DNA of 40,288 nt from Methylococcales bacterium (GCA_028714175.1 JAQTMV010000016.1:1-40288); one strand, 5' to 3'; positions 1 through 9,008 are shown, counted from the first letter of the stretch. Program-made: numbers and translations. Notes: generated from the sequence alone by a model not told the origin.

Positions 1-211
1 AAAGTTTTGCAGGGAGGGGGATGCACATGCGCTAAAAGTTTCGCGGGGCGATGATCTGCGTCTGCGTCAACATAGTTAACTCACTAAACAATCGGCCCTG
101 CCGGATACTTAACTACCAGACACCGCTCGAAGCAGGTTCTGTCAAGTTGCCGATCGCTGTTCCTTTTATCCTAAAAATCGCAGTTGAATAAAAACATAAA
201 ATCTGTAAGGC

Positions 212-640
212 TTGTATTTTTTGAGCCGAGCCATGATTTTACCTCCTAAAGTTATTCACCCACCGGGTGAGCCAGCATTTACGCCTAAAAAGTCAGAAAC
301 AAGCGCACTGATTGCCGACACCTTTAATGGAAAAATACATATTGAATGGGATCCACAGGCACAAGTAACCACCTTGGGCCAACTGGCTTTTTTCATACAA
401 TATTTAAAAACGGGGCATCGCTTGATGCCTTGGGTTGAAGAATGTCCCTTTCGCCATACCAGTCCTAACGCCCCTAAAAAGATAACTGTCTTGGGATCTT
501 TGGTGCTGTCCATTTTGGGTAGGTATACCCGTTATGCCCATATTACACGAATACAAGAGGATTGCGTCAATGCCCCCTTATTGGGCATGACTAAAGTGGT
601 GGGAGAAGAGGGTGCGCGTAATGGGTTGAAAGCTCGATGA
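212..640 (+). pseudogene. Truncated IS transposase, N-terminal fragment
   Basis: The reading frame opens at a TTG; the first ATG is at 233. The translation resembles the N-terminal part of a DDE transposase. It has the block 'IEWDPQAQVTTLGQLAFF', then 'WVEECPF', 'TSPNAPKK', 'VLGSLVLSILGRYTRYAHI' and 'LLGMTKVVGEE', as I recall from a widespread IS transposase family. The frame stops after about 135 residues, before any catalytic aspartate or glutamate of the DDE core, and the downstream DNA does not continue the family in another frame. It is therefore a dead fragment of an insertion sequence. I did not find convincing terminal inverted repeats. The family assignment is from memory of related proteins. 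Confidence 0.6.
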
Positions 641-1187
641 ATTATTTAAACATAAACAAATCAGTGTCGCTCAACATCAGGATTTATCGAATTATTATCG
701 CAGCTTGCGAAATCAGCAACATACTGGGCATAGCGAGTCGAAACTGGATTCTGAACGCGTGATTGAAGACATGCTGAGTTTATTTGCATTGAATTTGGAA
801 AAAAACAGAGCTTTAATAAAATTTTCGACGCGGTGAAATCAATGAGACCGGGTACAAAAAAATTCTCAACACTCTGAAAACACAAACTGCGCGATTTATA
901 CAAGAAAAAAAGCAGCAATTTGCCCCAAGTAATATTTTATTGAACCGCTAAACATTCGTCTTAACAATATTGTGCTGAAAGTATTTTCTCTGCCACCAAA
1001 ACCGGCTGGCCCGGAAGAAGCGTATCTGTAATATCGAGCTCAATATAAACTTATAAGTAAAGTTCATCATGAGCTTTCAGCACTGGAAAATTCGCATTTG
1101 ATTGAGGTGTTTAGTGACAAAAATGCGATAAACCATATGTTATTCCCGATTGCCTATCGACAGATCAGGAACAATGACATCATTTAA
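639..1187 (+). pseudogene. Degenerate coding remnants, unrecognised
   Basis: No intact gene is present here. One frame (639-836) encodes about 65 residues beginning 'ELFKHKQISVAQHQDLSNYY' and ends at a TGA. A second frame (933-1187) encodes about 84 codons, interrupted by a TAA at 1029 and containing 'KVFSLPPKPAGPEEAYL' before the stop and 'HHELSALENSHLIEVF' after it. The residue composition looks protein-like and charged, typical of a decayed gene broken by stops and frameshifts. The first remnant abuts the truncated transposase, so insertion and deletion probably destroyed the locus. I cannot name the original protein. Confidence 0.35.
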
Positions 1188-1205
1188 CCATAACGCCTGC
1201 TTCAA

Positions 1206-1658
1206 TCAGCGATGGCCTCCGGAAAAATCCGGTTTCCCCTGCAAATAAGAAGCACTCGGATCAATAATAAAACGATTATTCATTGTAGTCCTGCCTATCA
1301 GCATCCGAAACAGCATAGTATCCCGATTGGTCAGCGTCATTTCTGCTGTAATAAGCGATTGTCCTAAAATTAACCGGGTTTCTATGACATAGCGGCGCTG
1401 TTTATGGCCTCCGGAATCTGATACCAGACGCCGGTCTTTAATCGGAGCGTGACATTCAATCGATACATCGGTGCGTCTCTGTAGGGGATGAATAGCAAAC
1501 ATAATCCAGCGCTGCCCGCCTTTTCGATAAGGATCAATAATAAACGCATGTAAAGCCGATGAACGCGCGCCGGTATCGACTTTAGCCTTGATCTGGGTAA
1601 TGTTAAATTCCGGCAACCCCACCCATTCGCGCCAGCCTAACATCAGTTTGTGTGTCAT
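1206..1658 (-). CDS. RimK-associated retropepsin-like protease (ATP-dependent zinc protease family)
   Basis: The 150-residue protein belongs to the family annotated as putative ATP-dependent zinc protease (PF05618), which has an aspartyl retropepsin-like fold. The hallmark is the 'KVDTGARSSALHA' segment with D28 as the expected catalytic aspartate, preceded by 'GWREWVGLPEF' as in most members. A conserved 'LIGRTTMNNRFIIDPS' stretch closes the domain. Length fits the single-domain members. These genes often accompany rimK, but no rimK is visible here. The ATG at 1658 is chosen; the gene reads away from the dbpA-like gene upstream in the same direction. The substrate is unknown. Confidence 0.8.
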   Translation of the reverse strand: MTHKLMLGWREWVGLPEFNITQIKAKVDTGARSSALHAFIIDPYRKGGQRWIMFAIHPLQRRTDVSIECHAPIKDRRLVSDSGGHKQRRYVIETRLILGQSLITAEMTLTNRDTMLFRMLIGRTTMNNRFIIDPSASYLQGKPDFSGGHR

Positions 1659-1700
1659 GTGTGCAAAACCCTAGCCTAAAGAAGTACATTTTATAACTTG

Positions 1701-2273
1701 TCAATTTTTACTTTTGACCTGATCTGAAACTTCATTGCCGGACTTGGGATTATGTTGCCGTCCCCGGCGAATGTGATGATTCCCGCGCTTATTATTACGG
1801 GATTTTACACGTCTTATATCCAGCTTATGCTGGTTAATTTCTACCGATTTTAGATGTTGAAATATATCCGGCGGCATTTCATCAGGTAGCTCAATAAGCG
1901 TGTATAAACCTTGAATATTGACATTACTGATATTGTTTTTATCAACGCCCGATTCTTCAATCAATACTTTTTTAAGACCTTCCAGTGTGATCTGGTGTTT
2001 ACTGCCAACGTCCAGGCGATAACGAACCATTTTAATATGCTGCTGACTGCTTTTTGATGACTGCTGATGCTCTGTTTTTTGATCCGCGAGGAATGTCTGG
2101 GGGTTAATAGTCTGAAACAAACGCACCAGCGCCGCAGCGCAAGTTAAATTATCGATTTCCAGTTCAGCAGCTATAGTGCTGATCAAGCTACGGTGAGTAT
2201 CCAGACTCTCGCTATTTAGAATCTGCTGTAATCGATGTTTCAACGGCTCTTCTTTACTTAAGTTATCGACCAT
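1701..2273 (-). CDS. Stand-alone DbpA-type RNA-binding domain protein
   Basis: The 190-residue protein matches the C-terminal part of DEAD-box helicases of the DeaD/CsdA/DbpA type but has no helicase core. Residues about 5-65 resemble the helical linker that follows the helicase in DeaD ('LEIDNLTCAAALVRLFQ'). Residues about 80-158 resemble the DbpA RNA-binding RRM, with 'MVRYRLDVGSKHQITLEGLK' followed by a 'NISNVNIQGLYTLIELP' strand region. The tail is rich in Arg, Lys, Asn and His and could contact RNA. It is probably an RNA-binding accessory protein. The ATG at 2273 is used. It lies 68 bases after surA in the same direction and could be cotranscribed with lptD-surA. Confidence 0.65.
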   Translation of the reverse strand: MVDNLSKEEPLKHRLQQILNSESLDTHRSLISTIAAELEIDNLTCAAALVRLFQTINPQTFLADQKTEHQQSSKSSQQHIKMVRYRLDVGSKHQITLEGLKKVLIEESGVDKNNISNVNIQGLYTLIELPDEMPPDIFQHLKSVEINQHKLDIRRVKSRNNKRGNHHIRRGRQHNPKSGNEVSDQVKSKN

Positions 2274-2341
2274 AAATTATTCAACATTTTCACCACGAGG
2301 AATACAGCGTTTTATATTTATTCTTCGGGTAGACGTGGAAA

Positions 2342-3637
2342 TTAAAGGTAAATCTCCACATAAGCTTCATCACGTAACCGGCGCATCCAAAGCTCCGTTT
2401 CTTCTTCAATTTTTCGTTTACGAATGGCATCCCTGACCAGGTTCTTTTTTTGTTCTACACTATCATCTTTACTTTTCCTTTCAAGAACCTGAATCAAATG
2501 CCAGCCAAACTGGGTTTGTACAGGATCACTGATTTCATTGATGTCCAATTTTCCCATAGCTTCTTCAAACGGTTTGACCAAGTCTCCGGGACCTACCCAA
2601 TCCAGTGAGCCACCCTTTAATGCCGAGCCTTTATCATCCGAATGAGCGCGTGCCAGCGCCGCAAAATCATCACCGTCCGCAATACGCGATTTTAATGCCA
2701 GCAACCGCTTTTGCGCCTCTTCATCATCTATCAATTCATTGGTTTTGATTAAAATATGCCGAACCTTGGTTTTGGTAATGATATGATTATCAAGACCCTT
2801 GACTTCCAGCATTTTAATAATATGAAAACCACTGGGGCTGCGAACAGGATCTGCCACCTCGCCCGGACGCATTTTGCTGACCCTGTCAGCAAACAGCGTC
2901 GGCACATCGCTGGGTTTGCGCCAACCCAAATCACCGCCTTTCAACGCATTGTCGTCGTCAGAATCGCTCATCGCGGTTTGGGTAAAATCCTGGCCGGCAC
3001 GCAGTTTCTTGACCAGATCATCGGCTTTGCTGCTGGCTTTTTGTATCTCTGATGCAGATGCGGCTTCCTTGACGGCGATCAGTATATGACCCAAATGGTA
3101 TTGACCCGCCTCTTCGCCAATTTTTTCCTGGGTTTCCATATAGTGTTCAACCTCCCTGTCGGTCACTTTAATACGCCCGCCTATTTCTCTGCTGCGTAAT
3201 TGATTGATAATAATTTCATTACGCATATTATCCAAAAAGCTTTTATAAGACATGCCCTGCCGATCCAGTTCTGCCCTGAATTGCTCGAGAGTCATATTAT
3301 TTCTTTGAGCAATGTCGGCAGCCGAACTGTTAAGCATTTCCTCGGTAACAGTAATCCCCGCTTTCGCCGCTAATTGCCGTTGCAGCATATCGACTATCAT
3401 TTTTTCCAGCACCTGTTTACGCAAAACAGACTCCGGCGGCATCTGGGTCTGGCTGGCTCGTATTCTTTGTGTAATTGCCGATACCTCCCTGTCCAATTCC
3501 TTTTCAAGTATAACGTCATCTTCAACAACAGCGACAATTTTATCAAGAACTTCAGCGCTTGCCAGAAAACTGCTGAACAATAGACTGCAAAACAATAAAA
3601 TGAAAATCGCTATTTTTATACTGTTCCGATCAATCAT
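2342..3637 (-). CDS. surA: Periplasmic chaperone/peptidyl-prolyl isomerase SurA
   Basis: The 431-residue protein is the periplasmic chaperone that delivers outer-membrane proteins to the BAM complex. A signal peptide covers roughly residues 1-28, ending in 'LASA', followed by the N-terminal chaperone segment starting 'EVLDKIVAVVEDDVI'. Two parvulin-type isomerase domains follow, marked by 'YHLGHILIAVKE' (about residue 180) and 'TKVRHILIKTNEL' (about residue 290), each with a 'GGDLGW'- or 'GGSLDW'-type loop and a 'GFHIIKM' or 'GWHLIQV' end. Length matches the family. The start codon overlaps the lptD stop in an ATGA, so the two are translationally coupled. Pairing with lptD fits, since LptD assembly depends on SurA in E. 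coli. Confidence 0.95.
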   Translation of the reverse strand: MIDRNSIKIAIFILLFCSLLFSSFLASAEVLDKIVAVVEDDVILEKELDREVSAITQRIRASQTQMPPESVLRKQVLEKMIVDMLQRQLAAKAGITVTEEMLNSSAADIAQRNNMTLEQFRAELDRQGMSYKSFLDNMRNEIIINQLRSREIGGRIKVTDREVEHYMETQEKIGEEAGQYHLGHILIAVKEAASASEIQKASSKADDLVKKLRAGQDFTQTAMSDSDDDNALKGGDLGWRKPSDVPTLFADRVSKMRPGEVADPVRSPSGFHIIKMLEVKGLDNHIITKTKVRHILIKTNELIDDEEAQKRLLALKSRIADGDDFAALARAHSDDKGSALKGGSLDWVGPGDLVKPFEEAMGKLDINEISDPVQTQFGWHLIQVLERKSKDDSVEQKKNLVRDAIRKRKIEEETELWMRRLRDEAYVEIYL

Positions 3638-6591
3638 TTTTGTTTCCGATAACCATAAATAGTCTGTTCAAAGAATAGGTCCAGATCGTTTCCAAGAGCG
3701 GCCAATCCTTTTAGCTCTATCTCGAAAAATATGCCGTTCTGGGCGGTACCCGAGGGTACTGTCACCTGATTGGCATTAGTAATGGTGTTACTACTGGTAG
3801 GAATATTATTAATGTAATGCCGTCCGAGTATGCGAAAACGCCAACAACAATTTTCTTTTTCCAGACCGAAAAAACCGTCCTGGGTGGTATTATACAACCA
3901 CGAATACTGCCATCGCCCCATTGCATACCAGTTATCATAAATCGGCCACCGGAATGATATATCGCTATTAGTGATGTCATTACTTCCATCAGGTATAAGC
4001 GGATTATTTCTATAGAGATACCCTATATTGAAAATCTCATTAGACTCATTGCTAAAATGTAGTCCCGCCTTGCCTCTTTGAATACTATTCTGGTCAGGAT
4101 TCCATTGCAACCCTGATGTAAAAGATAAGTGATGCGTCAACTCACCGCTAAGCTCTGTAACCACATTCGAAAAGCTACCAGGTTGTATTGGATTACCCGG
4201 CGCAGTGACCAGTCTGTCACGAAAATAAAAAATCTCGCCCACACCCAATCTTAGCCTTTCCAAACCCGATTCATCATCAACCAACCGCGAGGTTAGGGCC
4301 GTCGATATCTGATTGGCATTTTGTAATCTGTCGGTGCCGCTAAAACTGTTTTCCCTGAACAAACTGTTGAACTGAAAATCATACAGCGCGCTATCAAAAT
4401 TAGGTATATCATTTTGATTTTTATAAGGAACATATAAATAAAACAACCTGGGCTCCAGCGTATGCAAATAAGAAGTATTGGCAATATCAAGATTCCGCTC
4501 AAAAAACAGTCCGCTATCTGCAGAAAATATAGGCAGGGTTCGGGAAACACTGTTAGGTGTCTGTGTTCCTTCCAACTGATTACTCAGGAAATACTGAGTG
4601 TGCTGCAAAGACAGTTTAGGCGTAAAAAAGGAGTTGGACGTTTGCAACGGGACACTGACTGAGGGCTTGGTATTTATACGCTGACCATTGATCAGATCAC
4701 TGTGTTGAAAATATACATATTCATTTTCCATCGCTGTATATAACGGCATGAACTGGAAAGCATGATCCAGATTAAGGTTAATTTGCGGCAATTTTCGATA
4801 AGGAAGGGCGAAATCGGGTATAGTTTCATTAATTGACTGGTAATTCTCAAGCCGACTGGTAAAGGAAACCCCTGGAATTGAATAATTAGCGTTGGCAGTG
4901 CTTACAAGGTAATTGTTATTAGCGAAGCTCAGTGCATTGCCAAGCTGGGCAAAATAGGTTTTATCGGAAACATAATTCAAATCAACGTCTGAACTTAAAT
5001 GAGGCGTAATTTGCGAGATGTTCCTAATGTGGCCCAGATATCGCGCCTTGTTGAGCAGGTCATCATTAGGCATGTACTCCGCGGCAATATCGCCTCTTGA
5101 TTGTTCGGCCAGATAACGGAAATTGCCTGCCAATAACGGACCTCTTTTGGTCAAATACCTGGGGTACATTGTCGCATCATAGTTGGGGGCAATGTTCCAG
5201 TAATAAGGTGCCGATAAATTAAATCCGCTATTCTTCGTTTTCCCGAATGTCGGCGCTAGAAACCCGGAAGTCCGTCTATTATCTATAGGAAAGGATATAT
5301 ACGGCGTATAAAACACAGGGACGCTTTTAAACTCGATCCAGGCATTTTTTGCGGAACCCCTACCGGAAACTTTATTCATTTTCAAATCAGAAGCATGAAC
5401 AACCCAATCCTGATTGCCGGGACGACAACTGGTAAAAGCGACTTTATCGTAACGCGAAAAAGATTTACTATCGCGATAAACCACATTCGCCTGGCCTCTG
5501 AGCGGGGCAGATGGCGCAATAAACTGCACATCCCTCAGTTTAGCCTGCTCGGCGGCTAATTTGAGCGTAGCTGTGTCACTATGCAATGCCAGCTCATCTT
5601 CGCTGTAATAGACATCACCGTGTAGATCCAATACCTCTGAAACACTGTCATAATGAGCCGTATTAGATGATGCATGCTGATCAGCACGGGTCATTTCAAC
5701 ATTACCCAAATAACTGCCAATTTCATTTTCAAATATTTCTCCATAATTCGATTTGACATCCAGTGGCGAAGTTTCTCTCAGGTCTGCTCCCGGCATAAAA
5801 TCACGTTTCGTACCCTTTCCTGTAAAAGAGCAGTTTTCCCAGGGATCGTATTTGAGCTGCGACGTAAGCGTATTAAAGGTTTGCTCCTGTTTATGATCAA
5901 ACGCCGGATTCAGTAAACCTGTTGCGGGCTCCTCCGCAGCCAAAACTTGAGCCCGGCCTTTTGGATCTGCGCCAACCAACTGACAATTCCAGTTTCCATC
6001 CTCATTATTGGCATCACAATTCCAGCCTGGACGCCTAGCTTGCTCTCTGGAAAGCCTGTTGTCATCGAGAGCAGATTTTTGGGGAGCAGGCAATTTTCCA
6101 GGCTGAATACCTTTAACCGACTCAGCTACAAGCGACTGCTTGTCTTCAACAAACAGCGGGGCGACCGGCTGAGCGCTTTCAACCGGTTTAACCTTGATAA
6201 CCGGCTGCCTGGTTACCGGAACTTCCTCCGGCACAACTGACTGCATGATTTCAGCCGGTTCCGGTTTAACCGGTTCAGTCACTTGCGACGGCTCAGCTAC
6301 AACCGGAGCCTTGTTTTCAGCAGGCTCAGATACAACCGGTTGCACGGTTTTAAACGACTCGGTCTTGGCTGGAAGCGTTGAGTCACCGGTTTTGGCTGCT
6401 GGTTTTTTATCGCCAACGCATACCCATTCCTTACTTTCCTTGTTCTGCTCACACGACCATATTGCTTCATTAGCAAAGCTGATGGATACTGTTAACAGGG
6501 ATAAAAAAACCAGAGATAAACGGCGGAGCATAAAAAATATATGTTTAGTAGCGTAATGGATCATAAATCGAATAAAATGACTGATTGCCAT
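3634..6591 (-). CDS. lptD: LPS-assembly outer-membrane protein LptD
   Basis: The 985-residue protein is the outer-membrane beta-barrel that, with LptE, inserts lipopolysaccharide into the outer leaflet. A signal sequence ends near 'SISFA' (residue 40). The ATG at 6591 has a GAGG four bases upstream; an alternative ATG at 6531 would give a shorter signal ('MLRRLSLVFLSLL') but has no clear ribosome site. The OstA-like periplasmic domain spans about residues 250-420 and the barrel the rest. Cysteines C47, C58, C192, C203 and C254 at the N-terminus and the C915-C916 pair recall the disulfide-bonded cysteines of E. coli LptD. A Pro/Val/Glu-rich linker (about 65-185) makes it longer than the E. coli protein (about 784 residues). 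Confidence 0.95.
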   Translation of the reverse strand: MAISHFIRFMIHYATKHIFFMLRRLSLVFLSLLTVSISFANEAIWSCEQNKESKEWVCVGDKKPAAKTGDSTLPAKTESFKTVQPVVSEPAENKAPVVAEPSQVTEPVKPEPAEIMQSVVPEEVPVTRQPVIKVKPVESAQPVAPLFVEDKQSLVAESVKGIQPGKLPAPQKSALDDNRLSREQARRPGWNCDANNEDGNWNCQLVGADPKGRAQVLAAEEPATGLLNPAFDHKQEQTFNTLTSQLKYDPWENCSFTGKGTKRDFMPGADLRETSPLDVKSNYGEIFENEIGSYLGNVEMTRADQHASSNTAHYDSVSEVLDLHGDVYYSEDELALHSDTATLKLAAEQAKLRDVQFIAPSAPLRGQANVVYRDSKSFSRYDKVAFTSCRPGNQDWVVHASDLKMNKVSGRGSAKNAWIEFKSVPVFYTPYISFPIDNRRTSGFLAPTFGKTKNSGFNLSAPYYWNIAPNYDATMYPRYLTKRGPLLAGNFRYLAEQSRGDIAAEYMPNDDLLNKARYLGHIRNISQITPHLSSDVDLNYVSDKTYFAQLGNALSFANNNYLVSTANANYSIPGVSFTSRLENYQSINETIPDFALPYRKLPQINLNLDHAFQFMPLYTAMENEYVYFQHSDLINGQRINTKPSVSVPLQTSNSFFTPKLSLQHTQYFLSNQLEGTQTPNSVSRTLPIFSADSGLFFERNLDIANTSYLHTLEPRLFYLYVPYKNQNDIPNFDSALYDFQFNSLFRENSFSGTDRLQNANQISTALTSRLVDDESGLERLRLGVGEIFYFRDRLVTAPGNPIQPGSFSNVVTELSGELTHHLSFTSGLQWNPDQNSIQRGKAGLHFSNESNEIFNIGYLYRNNPLIPDGSNDITNSDISFRWPIYDNWYAMGRWQYSWLYNTTQDGFFGLEKENCCWRFRILGRHYINNIPTSSNTITNANQVTVPSGTAQNGIFFEIELKGLAALGNDLDLFFEQTIYGYRKQK

Positions 6592-6641
6592 TTTACCTCA
6601 ATTTTACTTACAGCAAGATAACTAATCTCACTTAAATCATC

Positions 6642-7673
6642 ATGATGTCCACAGACTTAAGAACAATAGCCATGCGTGATTGGCTTGAGAACGATCTATT
6701 ATTGACGATCGATTCTTGCGAACCTGCTTCCAGCGATGCCAGTTTCCGGCGTTACTTTAGAGTCAAGTCTCCAGAGGCACAATTTATTGTTATGGATGCT
6801 CCGCCGGACAAAGAAAACCTTGAACCCTTTATAAGAATTGCCCAGTTACTCCAGCATTCTCAGGTCAATGTCCCCACTATTTTTCAACAAAATCTGGCTG
6901 ACGGGTTCTTGCTACTTGAAGATTTCGGCTCACGCTGTTTTTTGGATCAGCTTAATGCCAATAATGCTGAAACGTTATATCAAAGCGCTTTCGACAGTCT
7001 ATTCAAACTGCAAATACACACAGATGTCAAAAGCTGCGGCTTGCCAAGCTATAACGAAGCGCTTCTGCTAAGAGAGCTGACTATCTTTGACGAATGGTTT
7101 TTAAATCAACTGCTGGACATTCAAATTCCTGCATCAATTTGGGAAACACTACGTACCCTTCTGGTCAGCTCAGCTCTGGAGCAATCCGTTAGCTGCGTAC
7201 ACCGGGATTACCATTCCCGCAATCTTATGGTCTTACATAGCAATTCCCCGGGTGTCATCGATTTTCAGGATGCTGTCGTTGGTCCGATTACTTATGATCT
7301 GGTATCATTATTGCGGGATTGCTATATCGCATGGCCGATGCAACAGGTTGAACAATGGATGGACAGGTATTATCAACGGCTGCTGCGGGCAAATCTGATT
7401 AATTGCTGCAAGATCCAGTTTCAACGCTGGTTTGATCTGATGGGATTGCAACGTCACCTTAAAGCCATTGGCATTTTTTCCAGGCTGCACTTAAGAGACG
7501 ATAAATCCAGCTATCTTAACGACATACCCCGCACTCTGAATTATGTCGCAACAGTCAGCGCAGCTTATCCGGAATTTGCTGATTTTAATAACTTCCTGCA
7601 GGACCATGTATTAACTGCACATAGTATTTTACCTGTTCTTCCTCGCAATGAAGACGAGTCTCAACAATTCTAA
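6642..7673 (+). CDS. amgK: Anomeric sugar kinase AmgK (MurNAc/GlcNAc kinase)
   Basis: The 343-residue protein has the aminoglycoside-phosphotransferase fold. The catalytic loop is 'HRDYHSRN', with D189 as base and N194 binding metal, and 'VIDFQD' (D207) supplies the second metal ligand. In the known recycling route AmgK phosphorylates MurNAc and GlcNAc at the anomeric carbon, and MurU then makes UDP-MurNAc, bypassing de novo synthesis and conferring tolerance to fosfomycin in pseudomonads. The murU gene follows within five bases, which supports the assignment over a generic phosphotransferase. The gene is divergent from lptD, whose start lies 50 bases away. ATGs at 6642 and 6645 are both possible. 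Confidence 0.85.
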   Translation: MMSTDLRTIAMRDWLENDLLLTIDSCEPASSDASFRRYFRVKSPEAQFIVMDAPPDKENLEPFIRIAQLLQHSQVNVPTIFQQNLADGFLLLEDFGSRCFLDQLNANNAETLYQSAFDSLFKLQIHTDVKSCGLPSYNEALLLRELTIFDEWFLNQLLDIQIPASIWETLRTLLVSSALEQSVSCVHRDYHSRNLMVLHSNSPGVIDFQDAVVGPITYDLVSLLRDCYIAWPMQQVEQWMDRYYQRLLRANLINCCKIQFQRWFDLMGLQRHLKAIGIFSRLHLRDDKSSYLNDIPRTLNYVATVSAAYPEFADFNNFLQDHVLTAHSILPVLPRNEDESQQF

Positions 7674-7677
7674 CCGC

Positions 7678-8361
7678 ATGAAAGCAATGATTTTAGCCGC
7701 AGGGCGTGGCGAAAGAATGCGCCCGTTAACGGATCGCATTCCCAAACCGCTACTGCCTTATGCCGGCAAGGCTATTATCGAACATACGATTCATCAACTG
7801 GTCTCCGCAGGCTTTTATGACATCATCATTAATCACGCCCATCTGGGCGAGCAAATCGAAGAAAAACTGGGTACCGGTTATCAGCATGGCGCAAGTATAC
7901 AGTATTCACCTGAAGGCGAACAGGCATTGGAAACCGCCGGCGGTATTATTAACGCCTTGCCTTTATTGGGAAAAGAGTCGTTTTTGGTCGTCAATGGCGA
8001 TATTGCCACAGACTTCCCTTTTGCCGAGCTGAAAAACCTGACAATTGATTTAGCCCATTTAGTTCTGGTCGACAATCCTGAACATCATCCACAGGGAGAT
8101 TTTGGTCTGGATAGCACAGGCAAAGTTATTGACAACGGCACCGAGAAATTTACCTTTAGCGGAATAGGACTGTACCGGCCTGAACTGTTTATTAATACCC
8201 CTCCCGGGGTAACTAAACTAGGTCCTTTGTTACGTCAGGCAATAGCAAACCGGCGCGTATCAGGACAAAAATACAGCGGATTCTGGATGGATATAGGCAC
8301 GCCGCAACGCTTGCAAGAACTGGATTTTTATTACACACAACGAGGAAAAGATCATGCCTGA
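7678..8361 (+). CDS. murU: MurNAc-alpha-1-phosphate uridylyltransferase MurU
   Basis: The protein is a nucleotidyltransferase that makes UDP-MurNAc from MurNAc-1-phosphate and UTP. It begins with the signature 'MILAAGRGERMRPLTDRIP' followed by 'KPLL', has the 'GG' substrate loop in 'ETAGGIINALPLLG' and the metal site 'VVNGDIATDFPF'. It ends with 'GFWMDIGTPQRLQELDFYY', typical of the family. I place the start at the ATG at 7678 because it directly precedes the signature; an in-frame ATG at 7648 would overlap amgK and add ten residues. Neither has a strong ribosome site, so coupling to amgK is likely. The dodecin gene overlaps its 3' end. Confidence 0.87.
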   Translation: MKAMILAAGRGERMRPLTDRIPKPLLPYAGKAIIEHTIHQLVSAGFYDIIINHAHLGEQIEEKLGTGYQHGASIQYSPEGEQALETAGGIINALPLLGKESFLVVNGDIATDFPFAELKNLTIDLAHLVLVDNPEHHPQGDFGLDSTGKVIDNGTEKFTFSGIGLYRPELFINTPPGVTKLGPLLRQAIANRRVSGQKYSGFWMDIGTPQRLQELDFYYTQRGKDHA

Positions 8362-8563
8362 CCATATTTACAAAAAAATAGAACTGACTGGCTCCTCAAC
8401 TGCCGGTTTGCAACAAGCCATCGAAAATGCCATCAGCAAAGCATCAAAAACCATCCACGACATGCGCTGGTTTGAAGTTGTCGAAACCCGTGGAGATATA
8501 GCCGACGGCAAGATCGCACATTGGCAAGTCACAGTTAAAGTCGGCTTTTCTCTGGACGAGTAA
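8354..8563 (+). CDS. Dodecin, flavin-binding protein
   Basis: The 69-residue protein is a dodecin, a small protein that forms hollow dodecamers storing flavin in the cytoplasm. Family marks are 'VYKKIELTGSS'-like N-terminus (here 'IYKKIELTGSSTAGLQQAIE'), the 'AISKASKTIHDMRWFEV' helix-strand with the Trp that stacks on the isoalloxazine ring, the 'ETRGDI' turn and 'HWQVTVKVGF' at the end. The start overlaps the murU stop by eight bases and has a GAGG eight to nine bases upstream. The function is unrelated to peptidoglycan recycling, so the operon link is probably coincidental. A palindromic repeat follows. Confidence 0.92.
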   Translation: MPDHIYKKIELTGSSTAGLQQAIENAISKASKTIHDMRWFEVVETRGDIADGKIAHWQVTVKVGFSLDE

Positions 8564-8578
8564 CCCTTTAAATCAGTA

Positions 8579-8633
8579 GAGACGCGATTTATCGCGTCTC
8601 GATTTGTTTTAGAGATGCGATAAATCACGTCTC
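8579..8633. repeat. Two palindromic repeat copies, terminator-like
   Basis: Bases 8579-8600 form a perfect inverted repeat with ten-base arms (GAGACGCGAT / ATCGCGTCTC) around TT and are followed by a T-rich stretch (GATTTGTTTT). Bases 8612-8633 are a second copy in the opposite orientation, with arms GAGATGCGAT / ATCACGTCTC around AA, whose two differences can form G-U pairs in RNA. The pair sits between the convergent dodecin and hpf genes. It probably serves as a bidirectional terminator and may belong to a dispersed REP-like family. Confidence 0.7.
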
Positions 8634-8651
8634 CGGATACTCCCGCCTCTC

Positions 8652-9008
8652 TCAATTAAAAAGCGCTTTGGTTCTCGAAGCAAATGACGGCATTGAGCGA
8701 TCGTGTTTACGATATTTGGCGACGAGCCGGCTTACCGTGCGACCTGCGCGGTTGGCTGCAAGATCAACGGCAGCGTAAAGGCTGCTCTCGACATCGTCAA
8801 TGACTACATCAGGCTGACGGGGAATTACCACCTGAATATGACAGCGTTTATCAATGCCGCCTTTGGGTCCATTAATATCCGAAAGTCGTACCACAATACG
8901 CTGGATATAATCGTTATTACCCGTTAATGAGCTGTTAATGCGTTTAACTACATAACTGCGTAATGTTTCGGTCAGAGAAACGTTACGTGCTTGAATATCA
9001 ATTATCAT
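8652..9008 (-). CDS. Ribosome hibernation factor, HPF/RaiA family
   Basis: The 118-residue protein has the S30AE beta-alpha-beta fold of hibernation factors that bind the 30S A and P sites in slow growth. It begins 'MIIDIQARNVSLTETLRSYV' and contains 'YIQRIVVRLSDINGPKGG', 'KRCHIQVVIP' and 'SLYAAVDLAANRAGRTVSRL', the last holding the conserved basic helix. Length is near E. coli RaiA (113) and longer than HPF (95), and it lacks the C-terminal dimer domain of long HPF. The ATG at 9008 has AGGT about eight bases upstream. It is convergent with dodecin and divergent from the NhaR-like gene. Confidence 0.85.
   Translation of the reverse strand: MIIDIQARNVSLTETLRSYVVKRINSSLTGNNDYIQRIVVRLSDINGPKGGIDKRCHIQVVIPRQPDVVIDDVESSLYAAVDLAANRAGRTVSRLVAKYRKHDRSMPSFASRTKALFN

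Noticed and set aside
1..211. Left end of an IS with terminal repeat
   Set aside because: Only a suggestive ATCCTAAAAATCGCAGTTGA stretch (about 167-187) is present and no matching right end was found.
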